Positions 34,999 through 42,923 of a stretch of 42,980 nt of DNA are shown here, piece after piece. Under the pieces are notes generated by a model. That model had not been told where the DNA came from and did not search any database. It saw only the letters and a list, made by a program, of their open reading frames with translations. Each line of letters opens with the position of its first letter. Within the stretch, counting starts at the first letter, position 1. Origin of the DNA: Bacteroidota bacterium (GTDB lineage Bacteria > Bacteroidota > Rhodothermia > Rhodothermales > UBA10348). The stretch covers positions 1 through 42,980 of the forward strand of contig JAJCYP010000031.1 of the NCBI GenBank assembly GCA_029262855.1. The letters are read 5' to 3'. The translations under genes and the position numbers were made by a program.

Positions 34999-35406
34999 CT
35001 ACCGGAGCTCCTTCCGGATCACCACCTTGAGGCCGGACCAGGTCTCGTCGACGGCGCAAACCTTGATGTCCACCAGCCCGAGCGGAAAGGCCTCCGCGCG
35101 GACCGCGTCTTCAGACATGTCGGTGGGGACCTTCGAAGCCTTCTTCGGCCAGGAAACCCAGATCATCCCGGCGGGCTTGATTCGGGTGCGAGCGATGGGC
35201 AGGTGATGTGCAAGGGCTGCCCGCTCCATTACGAAGAGGTGAATCAGATCGAGGGGAGTCTCGTTCGCCCCATCGACAAAACGAACGTTGGGCGGAAGGC
35301 CGGTGAGCAGACTGTGGTAGTGCCCCGGCTCATCAATTGTCTGGGCCAGGTAGCCTTCCTTGTAGCCCAGTTTCCGGTGGAGGGGTGTGCCTGAGTAGCC
35401 GCTCAT
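34999..35406 (-). CDS. DUF3052 family protein
   Basis: A protein of 135 residues: MSGYSGTPLHRKLGYKEGYL at the start, LIHLFVMERAALAHHLPIAR in the middle and the diagnostic GMIWVSWPKKASKVPTDMSE, ending VCAVDETWSGLKVVIRKELR. This is the DUF3052 family, with the WVSWPKK segment fully conserved. The biochemical function is not established. Its ATG overlaps the uvrC stop by 4 bp (ATGA), so it is co-transcribed with uvrC, and its 3' end meets the truncated kinase. Confidence 0.88.
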   Translation of the reverse strand: MSGYSGTPLHRKLGYKEGYLAQTIDEPGHYHSLLTGLPPNVRFVDGANETPLDLIHLFVMERAALAHHLPIARTRIKPAGMIWVSWPKKASKVPTDMSEDAVRAEAFPLGLVDIKVCAVDETWSGLKVVIRKELR

Positions 35407-37256
35407 GGTCCTGCCAGTTCGTCGTTCCCCTCAAAATAGGCTACCAGGCGTGCTACGGTTTTCGGTCCTACGGCATCCCGCAGTTGCTCCTCGTCGGCCG
35501 CCCGCACGCCCTTGACACTGCCGAACTGCTTGATGAGTTTTCGCGCGGTGTGCTCCCCGATTCCGGGTACGTCGGTAAGTTCTGTCTTCAGTTCGGCCTT
35601 TCGCTGTTTGCGCTGAAGCTGGACGGCAAACCTGTGGGCCTCGTTCCGGGCACGTTGCAAGAGCTGGAGGGAGGCACTCGCCCGCGGAATGAATACAGAT
35701 TCCTTGTCGCCGGGGAAGAAGACCTCTTCCAGTTTTTTCGCCAGGCCCACGACAGGAAATTTTCCATAGACGCCCGCGTCGCGCAGCGCGGCGGACGCGC
35801 TGGTGAGCTGGCCCTTTCCGCCGTCGATGACCAGGAGGTCGGGGAGCGAGCCGTTCTCCTCCATCCGGCGGGTATACCGGCGACGAACCACCTCCTCCAT
35901 GGAGGCGAAGTCGTCCGAGCGACCGCCGCCCACGGTCCTCACCTTGAAGGACCGGTACTCGGATTTGCGAGGCTTCCCGTCGATGAACACCACGCACGAG
36001 GCGACCACGCCGGTCCCCCCCAGATGGGACACGTCGAAACACTCGATGCGGCGTGGCGGCTTGGCCAGCTTCAGATCATCCTGCAGTTGTCTCACGGCGT
36101 GCGGCAGTCGGCCTTCGCCCTGGACAACTCGTTGTTGTTTGAACTCCTCCAGAATCAGCGCGGCGTTGGAGGAGACCATCCGAATTAGCGCGGCCTTGTC
36201 GCCGCGCTTGGGCTCGTGAAGGAGGATGTTCCGGCCCTTCTGCTCTCGCAGGAAAGCCGCCACGGTATCCGGGTCCTCCAGTGGCGTGTCGAGGAAGACT
36301 TCGTCCGGGAAGAAGGTGGCTTCGGAGTAATACCTCTCCACCACCAACTGCATCAGTGCCGCATCGCTTTCCTCCTCGATCCGGTTGAGATACTGCTGTC
36401 GGGAGCCGACTATCTTGCCGTCGCGAACCTGAAACATGGCGGCGCTGGCAATCGCCTCCTCCCGATCCACGGCCAGGGCAAACAGATCCCGGTCGACCTC
36501 CTCGAGGCTGACCACCTTCTGGCGCTCGGCGTATTTCTCGAGCGCGTGGATACGATTCCTGAGATCGGCCGCGATCTCGAACTTCATGGCGGCCGCCTGA
36601 TCCTTCATGTCGTCCTTCAGGAGCCGAATGAGGGTGCCGGTCTTGCCGTTGAGAAGCTGCTCGACCTGCCGGACGGTATTATCGTAGTGGTCTTCGCTCT
36701 CCAGCGCCACGCAGGGGCCCAAGCATTTCTTGATGTGGTACTGGAGGCAGACCGAGTACTTGCCGTCGGCGATGGGCTTGGGCGACAGGTTCAGCGAGCA
36801 CGTCCGCAGCTTGAAGATGGACCGGATGGTGTCGAGCATGAGGCGCATGCTCTTCACGTCCGCGTAGGGCCCGAAGTACCGGGACCCATCCTTGTAGATC
36901 CGGCGCGTGGGGAAGACCCGGGGGAAGGGCTCCTTCTTGACGACGATGTAGGGATAGGACTTGTCGTCCTTCAGGTTGACGTTGTACCGCGGCCTGAACC
37001 TCTTGATGAGGTTGTTCTCCAGGATGAGGGCCTCTGCCTCGGTGTCCGTGACGATGATGTCCACGTCCGCCACCTTCCTGACGAGCGCCCGGAGTCGCCC
37101 TTCGCGGTGTCCCGCAGCCTTGAAGTACGAGTTGACCCGGCTGCGCAGGTTCTTCGCCTTTCCCACGTAGAGAACCTTCCCGTCCGCGTCTTTGTGCTGA
37201 TAGACGCCGGGCTTCTTGGGGAGGTTGGCTAGCTTCTCGCGCAGGATGTCTTCCAT
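35403..37256 (-). CDS. uvrC: UvrABC excinuclease subunit C
   Basis: A protein of 617 residues from the ATG at 37256 (MEDILREKLANLPKKPGVYQ); the upstream frame to 37385 is Arg-rich and rejected. The N-terminal GIY-YIG nuclease (PGVYQ ... VLYVGKAKNLRSRVNSYF, residues 16-45) makes the 3' incision. Cys153, Cys170, Cys178 and Cys182 match the UvrC Fe-S ligand set. The UVR motif (DQAAAMKFEIAADLRNRI) contacts UvrB. The RNase-H-like domain (IECFDVSHLGG, LLVIDGGKGQL, then HRFA) makes the 5' incision, and C-terminal helix-hairpin-helix motifs (DVPGIGEHTARKLIKQFGSV) bind DNA. Complete. DUF3052 follows with a 4-bp overlap. Confidence 0.97.
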   Translation of the reverse strand: MEDILREKLANLPKKPGVYQHKDADGKVLYVGKAKNLRSRVNSYFKAAGHREGRLRALVRKVADVDIIVTDTEAEALILENNLIKRFRPRYNVNLKDDKSYPYIVVKKEPFPRVFPTRRIYKDGSRYFGPYADVKSMRLMLDTIRSIFKLRTCSLNLSPKPIADGKYSVCLQYHIKKCLGPCVALESEDHYDNTVRQVEQLLNGKTGTLIRLLKDDMKDQAAAMKFEIAADLRNRIHALEKYAERQKVVSLEEVDRDLFALAVDREEAIASAAMFQVRDGKIVGSRQQYLNRIEEESDAALMQLVVERYYSEATFFPDEVFLDTPLEDPDTVAAFLREQKGRNILLHEPKRGDKAALIRMVSSNAALILEEFKQQRVVQGEGRLPHAVRQLQDDLKLAKPPRRIECFDVSHLGGTGVVASCVVFIDGKPRKSEYRSFKVRTVGGGRSDDFASMEEVVRRRYTRRMEENGSLPDLLVIDGGKGQLTSASAALRDAGVYGKFPVVGLAKKLEEVFFPGDKESVFIPRASASLQLLQRARNEAHRFAVQLQRKQRKAELKTELTDVPGIGEHTARKLIKQFGSVKGVRAADEEQLRDAVGPKTVARLVAYFEGNDELAGP

Positions 37257-37320
37257 CGCGCGGAGAAACGTTGGGGGGCGGGCAAAGATTCGGCGGCGGC
37301 TGCGCGCGCCACCCTTCAGG

Positions 37321-38313
37321 TCACGGAGCGCGTCGGAGTGCAGCCTCGGCGAAGTCGCCCAGGAGTTTCGCGTAGCCGTCCGCAAAGCGATACATCGGGG
37401 GAAAGCCCCGAACGCCTCCCAATTCGTGACCCTCGTCCTCGAACACGTACCAGGACACCGGGATCTGTCGAGATGCCAATTCCGTCAGCCGTACAACGCT
37501 CGCGCGCGTAGGAATGTTGATGTCCTGCGCCCCGTAGACATAGAACATGGGCGTAACGGTACGCTCGAGATATGGGCCTGGATCGTAACCGATGTCGGCC
37601 AGGTAATCCGGGTCCGGCCGCTCCAATTGCGTGGGTAACTGCGAATCTTCCCGGCCGACCCACTCCGCGAGCAGTGCCTCAAGTGCTTCCTTTTCGGGCA
37701 TCGTGGGTTGGAGCCGATAGGCCCAGATCCGGCGATAGATATTCGTCTGTTCTTTTGCGCTCTCCTCCGCCACTCCATCCGCCACAAAGTCGTTCTCCAA
37801 CTCCCAGGCCACTGTTTCCCGGACGGAAAGCGACGACCCCACTTTGTTGATCACGAACGAAAGGTCGCCAGCCCTCTCGGCTATTTCGGGCGTGAACCAG
37901 CCCGACTGGCTGGCGGCCACCACGCCGACCCGGGTTGGATCGATCTCGTCAAGACTCCGCGCGAAGCTGATCGCTGCCAGCGCGTCCTCAATGAAGTCCG
38001 AATAGGAGGCGTCGTTATGGCTGCCCTCAGATTCGCCGGCCCCACGTTTGTCATACAGGAGGACCGCGAGACCCCGTTCCGCAAGCAGGTTGGCGTGCAT
38101 GCGGTAGGCCATGCTCCTCGTGGCAGCCTCGGCCCCATGCAGCAACACAACTCCAGGGAACGGGCCATCGCCCTGCTCAGGAAGCAGCAGCGTCCCGGCC
38201 AGCCCGACGCCGTCCGAGCTTTCAAACTGAACATCCCGCGTGGTGCCGGAATACGTCGCACATCCCGAGAGAAGGGTGAACAGAAAGAGTAGGCTGATGG
38301 CGGGAGTCTTCAT
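37321..38313 (-). CDS. Alpha/beta-hydrolase lipoprotein
   Basis: A protein of 330 residues from the ATG at 38313 (MKTPAISLLFLFTLLSGC, lipobox Cys18), so it is membrane-tethered outside the cytoplasm. The domain runs GVVLLHGAEAATRS (oxyanion HG, 59-60), LLYDKRGAGES, nucleophile Ser137 in VVAASQSGW and late His in EDEGHELGG, with an Asp in VYGAQDINIP as likely acid. The nucleophile elbow A-S-Q-S-G is a normal variant of GxSxG. It resembles BAAT/acyl-hydrolase-type esterases; the substrate is unknown. It lies 64 bp from uvrC and is divergent from the YdeI-like gene. Confidence 0.83.
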   Translation of the reverse strand: MKTPAISLLFLFTLLSGCATYSGTTRDVQFESSDGVGLAGTLLLPEQGDGPFPGVVLLHGAEAATRSMAYRMHANLLAERGLAVLLYDKRGAGESEGSHNDASYSDFIEDALAAISFARSLDEIDPTRVGVVAASQSGWFTPEIAERAGDLSFVINKVGSSLSVRETVAWELENDFVADGVAEESAKEQTNIYRRIWAYRLQPTMPEKEALEALLAEWVGREDSQLPTQLERPDPDYLADIGYDPGPYLERTVTPMFYVYGAQDINIPTRASVVRLTELASRQIPVSWYVFEDEGHELGGVRGFPPMYRFADGYAKLLGDFAEAALRRAP

Positions 38314-38394
38314 GGGATCGGGTGTTGGGTGTTGCAAGAACGAGCGTGCACCTGTTAGTGTTACAGGCCTCTATCACCCCAGGATCTTGACGGA

Positions 38395-38892
38395 ATGAAT
38401 CCGCCTCACATCTTCGCGGCCCGCATCGCCCAGATAGACACAGGAATCGTCTCGCACATCGTGCCCATCCCACCGGAGATCGGGGAGGAGTACGTCGAGG
38501 CGGGTGCTCGCCGCGTGATTGCCCTGCTCAATGGGGCAGAAGTGCGCCGCTACCTGTTTCAGACCAAGGACGGCGAGCACGCCATCATGGTCGGCAAATC
38601 CGTGATCCGGGACCTGGGGCTTCCTACAGAGGAGCCCCTGATCGTCGAACTGCGTCCCGACCCTGACCCGGATCGAGTGGATCTGTGTCCGGAACTGGTG
38701 GCGGCCCTGGCCCTCGACGAGCCGGCCTCCGAGCGGTTCTACGGATTGAGTCCCGGAAGGCAGCGATCGTTCGCTCTTCACGTATGCGGTGGAAAGCGGT
38801 CGGCGACGCGCGAAAAGCGGGCCCTGGAGGTAGCGCGGAAGCTGCGCACCTACACGCTCTACGACGATCTCCGGCCTGGAGAAAACGGGTAG
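38395..38892 (+). CDS. YdeI/OmpD-associated family protein (DUF1905 + OmdA)
   Basis: A protein of 165 residues. The first half (HIVPIPPEIGEEYVEAGARR, ALLNGAEVRRYL, GEHAIMVGKSVIRDLGL) is DUF1905-like, a small beta-barrel. The second half (LALDEPASERFYGLSPGRQR, SFALHVCGGKRSATREKRAL) is the YdeI/OmdA helical domain with its conserved K..TR..R pattern. Members are cytosolic and have been linked to bacteriocin tolerance or cell-envelope association in other bacteria; nothing here tests that. Single-gene unit on the plus strand; it ends 2 bp from the convergent YbjQ-like gene. Confidence 0.82.
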   Translation: MNPPHIFAARIAQIDTGIVSHIVPIPPEIGEEYVEAGARRVIALLNGAEVRRYLFQTKDGEHAIMVGKSVIRDLGLPTEEPLIVELRPDPDPDRVDLCPELVAALALDEPASERFYGLSPGRQRSFALHVCGGKRSATREKRALEVARKLRTYTLYDDLRPGENG

Positions 38893-38894
38893 AC

Positions 38895-39215
38895 CTACTC
38901 GTCCTCCATCGTGACCGCCGTCCCGTAGGCCAGCATTTCGGCTGCGCCCCCCATGACTACCGACGTGGCGATGCGCACTGATACCACGGCGTTCGCGCCC
39001 AGTTTGCGCGCGTCCTCCATCATGCGTTCCAGGGCCTCCTCGCGGCTCTGCTCGAGGAGTTCGCCGTAGGCCTTGATCTCGCCGCCGATCATGTTCTTGA
39101 ACAGGGCCCCGATATCCTTGCCCAGATGCCGGGCCCGGATCGTGTTACCACGGACCAGTCCGTGAGTGAGGGTAATCTTCTTCCCCTGAATGTCGGGGGT
39201 CGTGACAATCATCAT
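38895..39215 (-). CDS. YbjQ/UPF0145 family heavy-metal-binding-domain protein
   Basis: A protein of 106 residues (MMIVTTPDIQGKKITLTHGL; the second Met at 39212 is an alternative start). The pattern VRGNTIRARHLGKDIGALFKN, GGEIKAYGELLEQSREEAL, ANAVVSVRIATSVV and AYGTAVTME is that of YbjQ proteins, small pentamer-forming proteins sometimes annotated as heavy-metal binding. It overlaps the creatininase-family stop by 4 bp, so the two are co-translated. Function unproven. Confidence 0.9.
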   Translation of the reverse strand: MMIVTTPDIQGKKITLTHGLVRGNTIRARHLGKDIGALFKNMIGGEIKAYGELLEQSREEALERMMEDARKLGANAVVSVRIATSVVMGGAAEMLAYGTAVTMEDE

Positions 39216-39985
39216 GGCGATTCGGCGTACAGATTGGAGGGGTCGGCGGCTGCAAGATCAATCAGGAACGAGGCGATGCGCTCCGAAAGGGCGCCTGCGA
39301 ACCTCTCGCCCTTTACGGCAGAGGCGTGTTGCGGGTTACCTATCCCGGTGTCGGCCGAGACCTGGGTCCATGGTCGAGGGGTCCACGCCCAACCCTCGCG
39401 GAATGCCGCGATGCGGGAATGCCACTCGCTTCCGTCACCGGCCGCCGCCAGGGGCGACACCAGATCCTGAGCAAAATGCATCATCAGGCTGGTCTCCATT
39501 TCCCCCGCATGGTCGCCCGGCTCCTCAAACCAGGCGTCATTGTCGAGAATCCGGTACCAGTTGATCGCACACAGGAAGATGTCGACCTCTGGCTGAAGCT
39601 CGCGAATCATCTGGCGAAAATCGTTGCCCCCGTGGCCGTTCAAAATCACCAGCTTCGGAACTCCCTGTCCGGCAAGAGACTCGGCCACATCGCCCAACAC
39701 AGCCATCTGCGTGCTGGGATTCATGTTGACGCACAGCGGGATGTCCAATTGTCCGGTCTGGACACCATATGGGACGGTGGGCAGCACGGTGACCTTGGCA
39801 CCGGCTCCCCAAGCGCGCTCGGCAGCGAGAGCCGCCAGGTGGTCGCACTGGATCGTATCGGTCGCGTATGGCAGGTGGTAGTTGTGCGCCTCGGTGGCAC
39901 CCCAGGGCAGGACGGCTACCTGATACCGGATCTGGCGAACCGTGTCCCAGGTAGTCTCGGCCAGTATGTATGGACGTCCGCTCAT
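39212..39985 (-). CDS. Creatininase-family amidohydrolase
   Basis: A protein of 257 residues from the ATG at 39985 (MSGRPYILAETTWDTVR); the frame continues to 40090 but that stretch has no family match. Metal-binding residues of the creatininase fold are visible: Glu32, His34 and His37 (PWGATEAHNYHLPYATD) with Asp43, His118 in LNGHGGND, and Glu162 in GDHAGEMETS. Relatives cleave creatinine, mycofactocin precursor or formamide-type substrates, so the substrate cannot be fixed. Coupled to the YbjQ-like gene; divergent from the FG-GAP lipoprotein. Confidence 0.9.
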   Translation of the reverse strand: MSGRPYILAETTWDTVRQIRYQVAVLPWGATEAHNYHLPYATDTIQCDHLAALAAERAWGAGAKVTVLPTVPYGVQTGQLDIPLCVNMNPSTQMAVLGDVAESLAGQGVPKLVILNGHGGNDFRQMIRELQPEVDIFLCAINWYRILDNDAWFEEPGDHAGEMETSLMMHFAQDLVSPLAAAGDGSEWHSRIAAFREGWAWTPRPWTQVSADTGIGNPQHASAVKGERFAGALSERIASFLIDLAAADPSNLYAESP

Positions 39986-40155
39986 GTCAGTTGGGTCAAA
40001 TCTTTCGCACAAACTCGGACTTGAGGCCCCTCGCTCCAATACCCGGGACCACATGGCGGCATCGGGTGCTGAAGGGTCGCAGAATACCACCGAGCCGCCT
40101 GTACGATTACAGTTGGCGAGGCTATTCTTCTGATATCATCCGATACGGGTTCCAA

Positions 40156-41841
40156 ATGCGATTTGCTCCCCTGCTGCTCCTTGCCCTGATGGCCTGTCAG
40201 GAGTCCGGGTCTCCAGCACAGGTCGCTCGAACCCCAGATCTCCAGCCGGCTTTCCAGCAGTTCTCGAATGGCGATGTGGACGGTGCCCTGGCCACGCTCG
40301 ATTCGTTGGAGGCCGCCCATCCCGACGCGGCCCAGATCTTCGCGGCGAGAGGGCAGTTTTTGAGGCAGGGTCAGGATCTCGAAGGCTCGCTTGCCGCCTA
40401 TGAGAGGGCCGCAGATCTCGCCCCGCAGGGTGCCGGTACGCTATTCAATCTGGGGGTGGCCTATGGCCTGCTTGAGCGGGATGACGAGGCCATGGGCGCC
40501 CTGGAGCGGGCACGTGACGCAGGCTATAACGTCTTCGGGATTGCCAACACCCCGCCGGGGGCTCGCCTCGCGGGGCATGCCAGGTACGCGAGCCTCTTTC
40601 CTTCCGCGGCGGACTACGCGGATCCGTTTGTTGAGAGCACCCGCATCATTCATGACTGGACGGGCGAGAACCCGAGGGATCAGTTTGGCTGGGTCGCGCG
40701 GAATGTGGGAGATGTGGATGGGGACGGCGTAGACGATGCGGCATCGAGTGCTACCACCAACAATGACGGGGCGCAGGCCGGCGGCAAGATCTATGTGTTC
40801 TCCGGGGCGTCGGGCCAACTGCTCTGGACCGCCGTGGGAAGCGACCCGTCGGGGCGACTCGGCTTCGTGGTCGAGGGAGCGGGCGACGTCAACGGTGACG
40901 GGACGCCCGATGTGATCGCCGGAGCGCCGTATGCGAACAAGGCCTTTGTTTACTCAGGGCGGGACGGGGCTTTAATCCGGACGCTTGCGGGCAATGACCC
41001 AGCCGGCGCTTTCGGTGCGGGAGTGACAGGCCTGGGCGACATTGACGGCGATGGATTCGGAGATCTTCTGGTTGGCGAGCCCCACCAGATATGGGGAGCA
41101 CCGCTGGGTGGAGGGGCGTTGGACGACCCCGGAGCCGCACACGTGTTTTCGGGTCGGGACGGATCGTCGTTGCTCACGCTCCGTGGTCAGAACCCCGGGG
41201 ACGGCTTCGGCGCGACGCTCGCAGCCGGGATGGACGGTTCTGTCTTCGTGGTCGGCGCTCCCTCTGCGGGGGAGGGGCAGCGTGGGCAAGCCTTTGTCTA
41301 CCACGGCCTGGACCCGGAGCCGCTTTTCGTCCTCGTCCCTGCGGAATCCGGCGTTAACTTCGGCGCCATGTTCATGTCGGTGATGGGAGATGCGGACGGC
41401 GATGGCGTCGACGACATCTATGTCTCTGACTGGGCGGACGGATCCAAGGGGCCCTCGACGGGCAGGATCTACGTCTTCTCGGGCGCGGACGGATCGAAAC
41501 ACCTCGAACTCGAAGGCGAGGCAGCTGGCGACGGATTCGGGATCGGCGTGTCCGACGCGGGCGACATAGACGGAGACGGGCGGGCGGACCTGATCATCGG
41601 CGCGTGGCAGCACGCGAGTGCGGCGGCCTCGGGCGGGAAGCTCTACGCGTACTCGGGTGCCGACGGAGCGCTACTCCACACGGTGACCGGGAAGGTGATG
41701 GGCGAGACGCTGGGCTTCGATACCACCGGTCTCGGGGATGTGGATGGCGATGGGACTGTGGACTTTCTTGTCACCTCGGCGTGGAGCGGCATCAACGGAT
41801 TCCAGAGTGGACGGACGCTGGTGATCTCGGGTCGGGATTAA
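40156..41841 (+). CDS. FG-GAP repeat lipoprotein with N-terminal TPR
   Basis: A protein of 561 residues from the ATG at 40156 (MRFAPLLLLALMACQES, lipobox Cys14); the extension to 39970 is antisense to the creatininase gene. Residues about 30-125 are tetratricopeptide-like (GDVDGALATLDSLEAAHPDA, LFNLGVAYGLLERDDEAMGA). Then follow about six integrin-type FG-GAP blades with calcium loops: DVDGDGVDD, DVNGDGTPD, DIDGDGFGD, DADGDGVDD, DIDGDGRAD and DVDGDGTVD. Blades read Y.FSGA.G.L...., the integrin alpha pattern. Surface-exposed binding protein; ligand unknown. It shares the TPR-plus-propeller design of the 31587-33689 product but with a different propeller type. Confidence 0.88.
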   Translation: MRFAPLLLLALMACQESGSPAQVARTPDLQPAFQQFSNGDVDGALATLDSLEAAHPDAAQIFAARGQFLRQGQDLEGSLAAYERAADLAPQGAGTLFNLGVAYGLLERDDEAMGALERARDAGYNVFGIANTPPGARLAGHARYASLFPSAADYADPFVESTRIIHDWTGENPRDQFGWVARNVGDVDGDGVDDAASSATTNNDGAQAGGKIYVFSGASGQLLWTAVGSDPSGRLGFVVEGAGDVNGDGTPDVIAGAPYANKAFVYSGRDGALIRTLAGNDPAGAFGAGVTGLGDIDGDGFGDLLVGEPHQIWGAPLGGGALDDPGAAHVFSGRDGSSLLTLRGQNPGDGFGATLAAGMDGSVFVVGAPSAGEGQRGQAFVYHGLDPEPLFVLVPAESGVNFGAMFMSVMGDADGDGVDDIYVSDWADGSKGPSTGRIYVFSGADGSKHLELEGEAAGDGFGIGVSDAGDIDGDGRADLIIGAWQHASAAASGGKLYAYSGADGALLHTVTGKVMGETLGFDTTGLGDVDGDGTVDFLVTSAWSGINGFQSGRTLVISGRD

Positions 41842-42243
41842 CCCAAACCTTGGCCTGGAGAGATTTAACCGTCGCATCAACCCGCTGGCACCCGGAATGA
41901 CCGGAACCACATCTCGCTCATACTCCGTTCTGCACTCCAGGGGTCGCCTTATCCAGGGTTTCTCCATTGGGATGCTCTTCAGTTTTAGTGTCGCCGTAGG
42001 CACATGTGACTCCCAGTCCGGCCTCTATGAGTCGCCCCGGTCTTGGAACGTTTCCGGGCTTGACGCAGCGGGATTTGGAAACAGGGTACCATGACCACAG
42101 AATCGCCATGCTTGTTGGAGTGGACCGGTAGGAAGAACTCCTTGAGGCAGTCGAGGAACTGGATGCTGTCCGCGACGGGTATGTATTCGGGGCCCTGAAA
42201 CACGACAACGGGGCACCGACCGAATAAGTCGATGTCCCGCTTG

Positions 42244-42290
42244 TGATCCCGCCTGGGTTCGAACCAAGGAACCCCTGATTAAAAGTCAGA
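42244..42290 (-). pseudogene. tRNA-Lys(TTT) 3'-end fragment, candidate attachment site
   Basis: On the minus strand: anticodon stem TCTGA/TCAGG around loop CTTTTAA (anticodon TTT at 42281-42283), variable GGTTC, T-arm CTTGG-TTCGAAC-CCAGG with full pairing, then acceptor 3' half CGGGATC and discriminator A. No matching 5' half exists: the upstream sequence (42291-42340) has no D arm or GATCCCG acceptor strand. A 3' tRNA remnant is the usual footprint of tyrosine-integrase insertion into a tRNA gene. Its orientation puts the inserted DNA on the right (higher coordinates). Confidence 0.8.
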
Positions 42291-42307
42291 TGGCACTCGC
42301 TGCTAGC

Positions 42308-42324
42308 GTATTGTATCGCAATAC
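42308..42324. repeat. Inverted repeat next to the tRNA fragment
   Basis: GTATTG (42308-42313) and CAATAC (42319-42324) with a 5-nt spacer, 18 bp beyond the tRNA-Lys fragment. It could be an integrase or directionality-factor site of the inferred element; position is the only support. Confidence 0.4.
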
Positions 42325-42478
42325 ATTACGGTGCAGTCGATTGGCGCTGATACGCACATGATACGATGTAGCGAGCGTTGTGTGAAGGTAGTCGGCCGGG
42401 AGTGGAGGGAGGAGACTGAACCTCGTCGATCAGAAGAGGGTAAAACGACTTCTCTAACGAGTTTAAACGCAAGGGCCA

Positions 42479-42516
42479 CCTCTTAGGTCTGATCAGGGCG
42501 CTAGTATCCTAAGAGG
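42479..42516. repeat. 9-bp inverted repeat with 20-nt loop
   Basis: CCTCTTAGG (42479-42487) and CCTAAGAGG (42508-42516) are perfect inverted arms. It could be a transcription terminator or a recombination site in the non-coding stretch. No T-run follows. Confidence 0.45.
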
Positions 42517-42609
42517 ATCCGCCGGACCCCCTTTCGACTGCCACCTTCTCAGGCAAAAGCCGATCTGATGTATCGTGATTGAGCCACTACCTCCGCGACA
42601 GCGTCCACA

Positions 42610-42627
42610 CTTGTGTTGACACACAAG
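42610..42627. repeat. Perfect palindrome overlapping the peptide-gene promoter
   Basis: CTTGTGT-TGAC-ACACAAG (7-bp arms) centred on the -35 element of the promoter before the 42693 gene. A repressor bound here would block polymerase, so it is a likely operator. Confidence 0.5.
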
Positions 42628-42644
42628 GTCTGGCTGCGTAAACT
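42616..42644 (+). promoter_or_regulatory. Sigma70-like promoter for the Cys-rich peptide gene
   Basis: A consensus TTGACA (42616-42621), 17-bp spacer and TAAACT (42639-42644, 4 of 6), about 50 bp before the ATG at 42693. The canonical -35 hexamer differs from the Bacteroidota-type promoter proposed for the chromosomal 24632 gene. It sits inside the palindrome at 42610-42627. Confidence 0.5.
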
Positions 42645-42692
42645 CAGTGCGATTGACTAGGAAACTGAATCCTCCACAATGCACTAATTACC

Positions 42693-42923
42693 ATGAGTAA
42701 ACTGATCAAAACAGGATCCTATATCTCCTGTATCCTTATTGTCGTCGCACTATCCTCAACTTCATTGTCGGCGGAAACCCCTTATTGTAACCTCCAGTGC
42801 GGGGACATTATTTGGGGCTCTGACTGCGAGAACCATTGGCTTTATTCCCCCCAGGAATGCGTCGACGCTGTTTGGTTCGCTTACGAAGCTTGTTTGGAAG
42901 ACTGCGTGACACACTATGTCTAG
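42693..42923 (+). CDS. Small secreted cysteine-rich peptide, unknown family
   Basis: A protein of 76 residues: a strong signal peptide (about 1-27: basic MSKLIK, hydrophobic ISCILIVVALSS, then LSA) and a mature part of about 49 residues with six cysteines (CNLQC ... SDCEN ... QECVD ... EACLEDC), an even number suited to disulfides, acidic overall and rich in Trp/Tyr. It does not match a family I know. It follows a canonical promoter with an operator-like palindrome, and lies in AT-richer DNA to the right of the tRNA-Lys fragment. It may be a secreted peptide of the inferred element, such as an effector, bacteriocin or adhesin-like peptide; none is shown. Confidence 0.6.
   Translation: MSKLIKTGSYISCILIVVALSSTSLSAETPYCNLQCGDIIWGSDCENHWLYSPQECVDAVWFAYEACLEDCVTHYV

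Larger units (their letters stand above)
41842..42692. other. Long non-coding stretch with tRNA fragment and inverted repeats
   Basis: About 850 bp without a convincing gene. 41842-42240 has a minus-strand open stretch (RDIDLFGRCPVVVFQGPEYI ... KHGDSVVMVPCFQIP) that reads plausibly but has no start or family I recognise. 42244-42290 is a tRNA-Lys 3' fragment. From about 42300 the sequence is visibly poorer in G+C, with inverted repeats at 42308-42324, 42479-42516 and 42610-42627 and a promoter at 42616-42644. I see no integrase or transposase. Confidence 0.6.

Noticed and set aside
36216-37232. 338-codon plus-strand open frame
   Set aside because: Antisense to uvrC.
42244-42320. Complete tRNA-Lys gene
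   Set aside because: The D arm and 5' acceptor strand that should pair with CGGGATC are absent upstream, so only a 3' fragment is supported.
42493-42684. 63-codon minus-strand frame with several Cys
   Set aside because: Overlaps the promoter and palindrome of the 42693 gene and shows no signal or family pattern.
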